From Deinococcus actinosclerus (lineage in GTDB: Bacteria > Deinococcota > Deinococci > Deinococcales > Deinococcaceae): DNA of 64,000 nucleotides. Positions 60,329 to 64,000 of this stretch are shown piece after piece. The stretch lies in contig NZ_CP013910.1 in the NCBI RefSeq assembly GCF_001507665.1, positions 1,797,501 to 1,861,500 on the forward strand, read 5' to 3'. Positions within the stretch are counted from its first letter, which is position 1; each line of letters opens with the position of its first letter. The notes under the pieces were generated by a model. The model saw only the letters and a list, made by a program, of their open reading frames with translations. It searched no databases and had not been told where the DNA came from. Both the position numbers and the translations under genes were made by a program.

Positions 60329-63109
60329 TTACTTCGTGTCGTACCAGTTCGGCCCGACGCCGACCTCAACGGCGAGGGGCACCGTGAGGCTGGCCGCTCC
60401 TTCCATGATGCGGCGCACGGTCTCGCTGATCTCCTCGGCCCGGTCCTCCGGGGCTTCGAGGAGCAGTTCGTCGTGCACCTGCAACAGGAGGCGGGCGCCG
60501 GTGCCCTGGAGTTCGCGTTCCAGGGTGATCATGGCGAGTTTGATGATGTCGGCGGCGGTGCCCTGGATGGGCATGTTGTACGCGAGGCGTTCCCCGGCCT
60601 CGCGCAGGGTGCGGTTGGTGGCGACGAGTTCCGGGACGTAGCGGCGGCGGCCGTAGAGGGTCTCGACGTAGCCGTGCTGGCGGCCGAATTCCAGGGTGCG
60701 GTCGATGTACGCGCGGATGCCGGGGTACGTGGCGAAGTACGTCTCGATGAAGCCGGCGGCGTCCGCGTAGGGAATGCCGAGGTCGTTACTCAGACGGTGG
60801 GCGCTCATGCCGTACAGCACGCCGAAATTCACGGTCTTGGCGGCGCGGCGCTGATCGGGGGTGATGGTGCCCTCGTTCAGGCCGAGGACCTGCGCGGCGG
60901 TGCGGCGGTGGATGTCCGCGCCGTCCTGGAAGGCCTGCTGCATGAGGGGATCGTCGGCGATGTGCGCTAGGAGCCGCAGTTCGATCTGCGAGTAGTCGGC
61001 GCTGATCAGGCAGTAGCCGGGGTCGGCGATGAAGCCCTTGCGGATCTCGCGGCCGGTCTCGCTGCGGATGGGGATGTTCTGGAGGTTGGGGTTGAGGCTG
61101 CTCAGGCGCCCGGTGGCGACGGCGGCCTGCGCGAAGGTGGTGTGCAGGCGGCCCGTGCGGGGGTTGACGAGGTTCGGGAGGGGGTCGAGGTACGTGCCGC
61201 GTAGTTTTTCCAGTTCGCGGTACTCGAGCAGGGCGGGGATGATGGGGTGCTCGTCGCGCAGGGGTTCGAGGGCGGCGACGGCGGTGCTGCGCTTGCCGGT
61301 CAGTTTGGTCTTCTTGCCGCTGGCGAGGCCGAGTTCGTCGTACAGCACGGCTTCGAGCTGGTCGCGGCTGCGGATCTGGAATTCCCGTCCGGCCAGCGAG
61401 TGGATCTGGGTTTCCAGGGTGCTCAGGCGGGCACCCGTGGCGGCGGACAGGCCGCGCAGGTACTCGCTGTCCAGGCGCACGCCGCGCACTTCCATGCGGG
61501 CCAGGACGGCGGACAGGGGTTTTTCCATGTCGTCGTAGAGGGTGCGGCGGGCGTCGTCCAGCAGGGGCGGCAGCAGGTCGAGGAGTTGCGCGGTGATCGC
61601 GGCGCGGCCGGCGGCGTCATCGGGCCAGGGGACGTTCAGGTACCGCCCGGTCACGGCGCTCATGGTGGTGTTGGCGGGGTCGAGCAGGTACGCCATCAGC
61701 AGGGGGTCGTCGCCGGGTTCGACGCTGGTGCCGCGCACGCTGAGGTGCGTGGCGAGGGCCTTGGCGGCGGCGGCGGTGACGGTGCGCTGCGCGACGAACT
61801 GTGCGTCGTCCACCGTGGCGGGGAACTGCTCACGGAGTTTCGCGGCGGCCTTCTCCTGCTCCCTGCGGGCCTTCTCGGCGGCCTTCTGCTGGGTCTTGGT
61901 CAGGGGCGCGGCGGGTTCGTCGGGGGGGTCGAACAGGCCGCCGGGCTGGGCGTACACCTCGGCCTTGCGCCACTCGGCGGGTTCGGTGGTGGGCGCGGTG
62001 CGGACGGTGCCGGTCGTGCCGTCGAGTTCGAGGGTGGCGGCGTCCACGAGGGCGGCGGTCAGGTCGTCCTCGCGGGACAGGCGGTAGCCCCAGATGACGC
62101 CCTGCGCGGGGGTACGCCACGCGGCCTCCTGAATGGTCAGGGCCGGGACGGCGGGCACGGCGGATGCTTCTGGGGCGTCGTGCGGCGCGTCGCGGTGGGT
62201 GCTGTCGTTCACAACGTCGGGGACGCTCAGGACACTCTCGATGCCGTCCAGGGCTGCCACGTCCCGCTTGACGGAGTGCAGGTCCAGCTCGGTCAGCAGT
62301 TCGTGCAGGCGGTCCGGGTTGCCCGGCAGGCGGCCCGCGCCGAGCTGCACGTCCAGCGGCAGGTCCGTGACCATGCAGGACAGCCGGTGGCTGAACTCCA
62401 CGGCCTCCTCGGAATCGAGGAGTTTCTGGCGCGTCCCGTCGGGTTTCAGGGTGCCGGCCTTCGCGGCGGCGTAGATGCCCTCCAGCGTGCCGTACTCCTG
62501 AAGCAGCTTGGCGGCGGTCTTCGGGCCGATGCCCTTGGCGCCGGGGATGTTGTCGCTGGCGTCGCCGGTCAGCGCGCGGTAGTCCACCCACTGCCCGACG
62601 GTCACGCCGTACTTTTCGAGCACCTCGGCCGGGCCGATCAGGCGGAAGTCGTTCGTGATGACGCGCACGTGGTCGTCGAGCAGCTGGTACGCGTCGCGGT
62701 CGCTCGTCACGATCCGCACCTGCATGCCGGTGCCCTCGGCCTTGCGGGTGAGGCTGGCGATCACGTCGTCCGCCTCGTAACCGGGTTCTTCCAGGCGGGG
62801 GAAGCCGATGGCGTCCACGATCTCACGGATGCGGTTGATCTGGCCGGGCAGGTCGGCGGGCGTCTCGGCGCGGCCGGACTTGTACCCGTCGAACTGCTCG
62901 TGCCGGAAGGTCTTCACGGGCGGGTCGAACACCACGATGACCTGATTGCTGCGCTGCCGGGCGAGGCGCAGCGTGAGGCGCAGGAACCCCAGGATGGCGT
63001 TGGTGGCCTCGCCCTGCTTGTTCGTGAGGGGCGGCAGGGCGAAGTACGAGCGGAACGCCAGGGCGTGGCCGTCGATCAGCACCAGGGTGTCGGGGGCGGC
63101 GGCAGTCAT
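60329..63109 (-). CDS. polA: DNA polymerase I
   Basis: PolA fills gaps and removes primers; in Deinococcus it is needed for radiation resistance. The 926-residue protein starts with the 5'-nuclease domain (DGHALAFRSYFALPP, VVFDPPVKTFRHEQFDGYKSG in family order, about 1-300). The middle region (about 320-510) lacks the DxE motif of a proofreading exonuclease and contains a Lys/Glu/Ala-rich insert (KTQQKAAEKARREQEKAAAK). The polymerase motifs are DYSQIELRLLAHI (A), RRAAKTVNFGVLYG (B) and LLQVHDELLLE (C). This is the Taq-like layout without 3'-5' activity. TAGAAT lies 7 nt before ATG 63109. Confidence 0.95.
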   Translation of the reverse strand: MTAAAPDTLVLIDGHALAFRSYFALPPLTNKQGEATNAILGFLRLTLRLARQRSNQVIVVFDPPVKTFRHEQFDGYKSGRAETPADLPGQINRIREIVDAIGFPRLEEPGYEADDVIASLTRKAEGTGMQVRIVTSDRDAYQLLDDHVRVITNDFRLIGPAEVLEKYGVTVGQWVDYRALTGDASDNIPGAKGIGPKTAAKLLQEYGTLEGIYAAAKAGTLKPDGTRQKLLDSEEAVEFSHRLSCMVTDLPLDVQLGAGRLPGNPDRLHELLTELDLHSVKRDVAALDGIESVLSVPDVVNDSTHRDAPHDAPEASAVPAVPALTIQEAAWRTPAQGVIWGYRLSREDDLTAALVDAATLELDGTTGTVRTAPTTEPAEWRKAEVYAQPGGLFDPPDEPAAPLTKTQQKAAEKARREQEKAAAKLREQFPATVDDAQFVAQRTVTAAAAKALATHLSVRGTSVEPGDDPLLMAYLLDPANTTMSAVTGRYLNVPWPDDAAGRAAITAQLLDLLPPLLDDARRTLYDDMEKPLSAVLARMEVRGVRLDSEYLRGLSAATGARLSTLETQIHSLAGREFQIRSRDQLEAVLYDELGLASGKKTKLTGKRSTAVAALEPLRDEHPIIPALLEYRELEKLRGTYLDPLPNLVNPRTGRLHTTFAQAAVATGRLSSLNPNLQNIPIRSETGREIRKGFIADPGYCLISADYSQIELRLLAHIADDPLMQQAFQDGADIHRRTAAQVLGLNEGTITPDQRRAAKTVNFGVLYGMSAHRLSNDLGIPYADAAGFIETYFATYPGIRAYIDRTLEFGRQHGYVETLYGRRRYVPELVATNRTLREAGERLAYNMPIQGTAADIIKLAMITLERELQGTGARLLLQVHDELLLEAPEDRAEEISETVRRIMEGAASLTVPLAVEVGVGPNWYDTK

Positions 63110-63116
63110 ACCCGCC

Positions 63117-63122
63117 ATTCTA
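63117..63122 (-). promoter_or_regulatory. -10 box of polA (leaderless)
   Basis: TAGAAT on the minus strand ends 7 nt before ATG 63109. Confidence 0.65.
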
Positions 63123-63231
63123 CTGGGAGCGTAATACCTTCCGGCCGCGCCCCGCAAGGGAACGCCGCTGCGGCGGTGAGGCACCGGCAGCGGCCTGTGG
63201 ATGGATGGACTCTTGAATGTGCGGGTGGGGA

Positions 63232-63369
63232 TCAGTCCCCGGCCTGAAGCCCCCGGAAGGGCCGCTCCTCCTGCTCGCGCAGCACGGCGCGGTCCTCATG
63301 CGTCATGGCGACGAAGGCCACGAGCATGATCAAGAGGGTCAGGGCCGCCATGATCAGGAGGAGATTCAT
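63232..63369 (-). CDS. 45-residue single-pass membrane protein
   Basis: ATG 63369 to TGA 63232 encodes a protein with one strong membrane helix (MNLLLIMAALTLLIMLVAFV, residues 1-20), followed by a charged cytoplasmic tail (MTHEDRAVLREQEERPFRGL and 5 more). The sharp hydrophobic-to-charged switch and good codon use argue that it is real despite its length. AGGAGC/GCTCCT forms a small inverted repeat just upstream. Function unknown. Same strand as polA, 123 nt upstream of it. Confidence 0.6.
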   Translation of the reverse strand: MNLLLIMAALTLLIMLVAFVAMTHEDRAVLREQEERPFRGLQAGD

Positions 63370-63513
63370 AGGAGCAGTCTGCGCTCCTCTCCCCCGGCCT
63401 CCATGACGCGCGCCTCAAGCCCCCTGAAGCTGCCCTTGAGGGGAAATCGATCTATGAATACCGGCTTTAAGGTCGGCGCCCAGCCCCGCAGGCCGGCGGA
63501 GTTGGCACGCAGG

Positions 63514-63537
63514 AAAAAGCCCCGCAGCTGGCGGGGC
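63514..63537 (-). terminator. Orphan intrinsic terminator
   Basis: On the minus strand GCCCCGC (63537-63531), a 5-nt loop and GCGGGGC (63525-63519) are followed by TTTTTCC. Confidence 0.75.
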
Positions 63538-63704
63538 GGCCCGTCCCGACTTCACCCGGTCGGGTCTGAATTGTGGGTAGCTCAAGCGTAGGGGCGCCGC
63601 GTGAGTCCGGCATGCGCGGCTGGTGGGGACGCGTTGATCTGTGAAGGCAGCGTGTGGCTGCGGCCACCCGGACAGGCCCCCACCGGGCGCGGGGGCGGGC
63701 GTGT

Positions 63705-63710
63705 TACCCT
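63705..63710 (+). promoter_or_regulatory. -10 box of pyrF (leaderless)
   Basis: TACCCT ends 8 nt before ATG 63719. Confidence 0.6.
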
Positions 63711-63718
63711 CGGGCCCG

Positions 63719-64000
63719 ATGACGTTTGCGCAGGCCGTGACCGACCGCACCCGAGCCCTCCAGACCCGCCTGTGCGTGGGCCTGGACCCCCGCCTGGACG
63801 CCTACCGGGACGCGGCGCATCTGCGCGAGCACACCCTGGACGTGCTGGAGGCCGTGGCTCCCTACGCCGCGTGCGTGAAACCGCAGCTGGCCTTCTACGA
63901 GGCGCTGGGCCTGGGCGGCCTGCGCGTCCTGGAGGAGGTCTGCGCGGCGGCCCGCACGCTGGGCCTGCCGGTCCTGCTGGATGCCAAGCGCGGTGACATC
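63719..64000 (+). CDS. pyrF: Orotidine 5'-phosphate decarboxylase (5' part)
   Basis: The first 94 codons of PyrF, which forms UMP in pyrimidine synthesis; the window ends inside the gene. [14 protein letters not shown] (about 18-31), [13 protein letters not shown] (about 59-71) and the catalytic LLDAKRGDI (about 86-94) match the type 2 PyrF group, where D-x-K-R-G-D is the active-site motif. The leaderless TACCCT box sets ATG 63719. Confidence 0.92.
   Translation, partial: MTFAQAVTDRTRALQTRLCVGLDPRLDAYRDAAHLREHTLDVLEAVAPYAACVKPQLAFYEALGLGGLRVLEEVCAAARTLGLPVLLDAKRGDI

Larger units (their letters stand above)
63370..63718. other. 349-bp region upstream of pyrF
   Basis: No supported protein gene. 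It holds a strong minus-strand terminator (63514-63537) with no gene feeding it and a TACGCT box on the minus strand at 63586-63591. Together these could delimit a short RNA of about 65-75 nt. The pyrF -10 box is at its right edge. Confidence 0.45.

Overview
The window looks like a chromosome segment of a Deinococcus species. G+C is very high and gene order is dense. Protein content is deinococcal: RecQ with repeated HRDC domains, a Prok-JAB/JAMM protease, a fused SecDF, and a Taq-like DNA polymerase I. At about twenty genes a TANNNT -10 box sits only 6-8 nt before the start codon, the leaderless-mRNA layout established for Deinococcus. It does not look like D. radiodurans itself: NrdE is continuous (no intein) and RecQ shows two HRDC domains rather than three. 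These species statements rest on remembered family features, not on a database search.

Layout. 1-2.9 kb: end of a galactose operon (unknown tail, galT, galK) followed by a GNAT gene behind a 13-bp inverted repeat. 2.9-5 kb (minus): ispG, a DUF4259 gene and a frameshifted gene. 5-6.4 kb: a TetR regulator divergent from a metallo-beta-lactamase-fold hydrolase, with three matching 15-bp operator candidates lying on both promoters. 7.1-11.3 kb: tRNA-Val(UAC), then rimP-nusA-ylxR-infB with a terminator-like leader hairpin. 11.4-16.9 kb: a secreted Pro/Gln/Gly-rich protein, a small membrane protein, secDF, argC, degV. 17-20.7 kb (minus): recQ, a membrane protein, a PAT-like acetyltransferase. 20.8-24.8 kb (minus): potABCD polyamine transporter, with a 13-codon leader peptide whose stop overlaps the potA start. 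24.9-28 kb: a paralogue of the earlier membrane protein and two peptidoglycan-targeting lipoproteins with the same binding repeats in opposite order. 28-31.8 kb: pentapeptide protein, map, a DppA-like peptidase and small envelope proteins. 32-37.1 kb: a large secreted pullulanase with three CBM41-like modules, and a nucleoside hydrolase. 37-41.4 kb: P-loop kinase, JAMM protease, ftsK. 41.7-46.4 kb: three-domain fasciclin protein, metallophosphoesterase, natAB exporter. 46.8-51.6 kb: winged-helix protein, c-di-AMP receptor-like DarA, and the late haem genes hemE-hemH-cgoX.

51.6-56.7 kb is the most interesting part. A promoter (TTGACC-17-TAGACT) drives a cobalamin-riboswitch-like leader into a thioesterase gene and then nrdI-nrdE-nrdF-nrdH (class Ib ribonucleotide reductase). 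A roughly 118-bp structured element occurs twice in the same orientation, once just before nrdI and once across the 3' end of nrdF before nrdH. The copies align without gaps at about 76% identity, with paired changes in their hairpins. Between nrdE and nrdF lie inverted arrays of 16-bp repeats. The likely logic is that the B12-independent reductase is repressed when cobalamin can support a class II enzyme encoded elsewhere; the repeated element may add translational or stability control.

56.8-58.8 kb is an accessory patch: a low-G+C secreted protein and an IS630-family element with an A7 frameshift site. 58.8-64 kb returns to core genes: HAD hydrolase, alpha/beta hydrolase, polA, a 45-residue membrane protein missed by ordinary ORF cut-offs, an orphan terminator, and the 5' part of pyrF.
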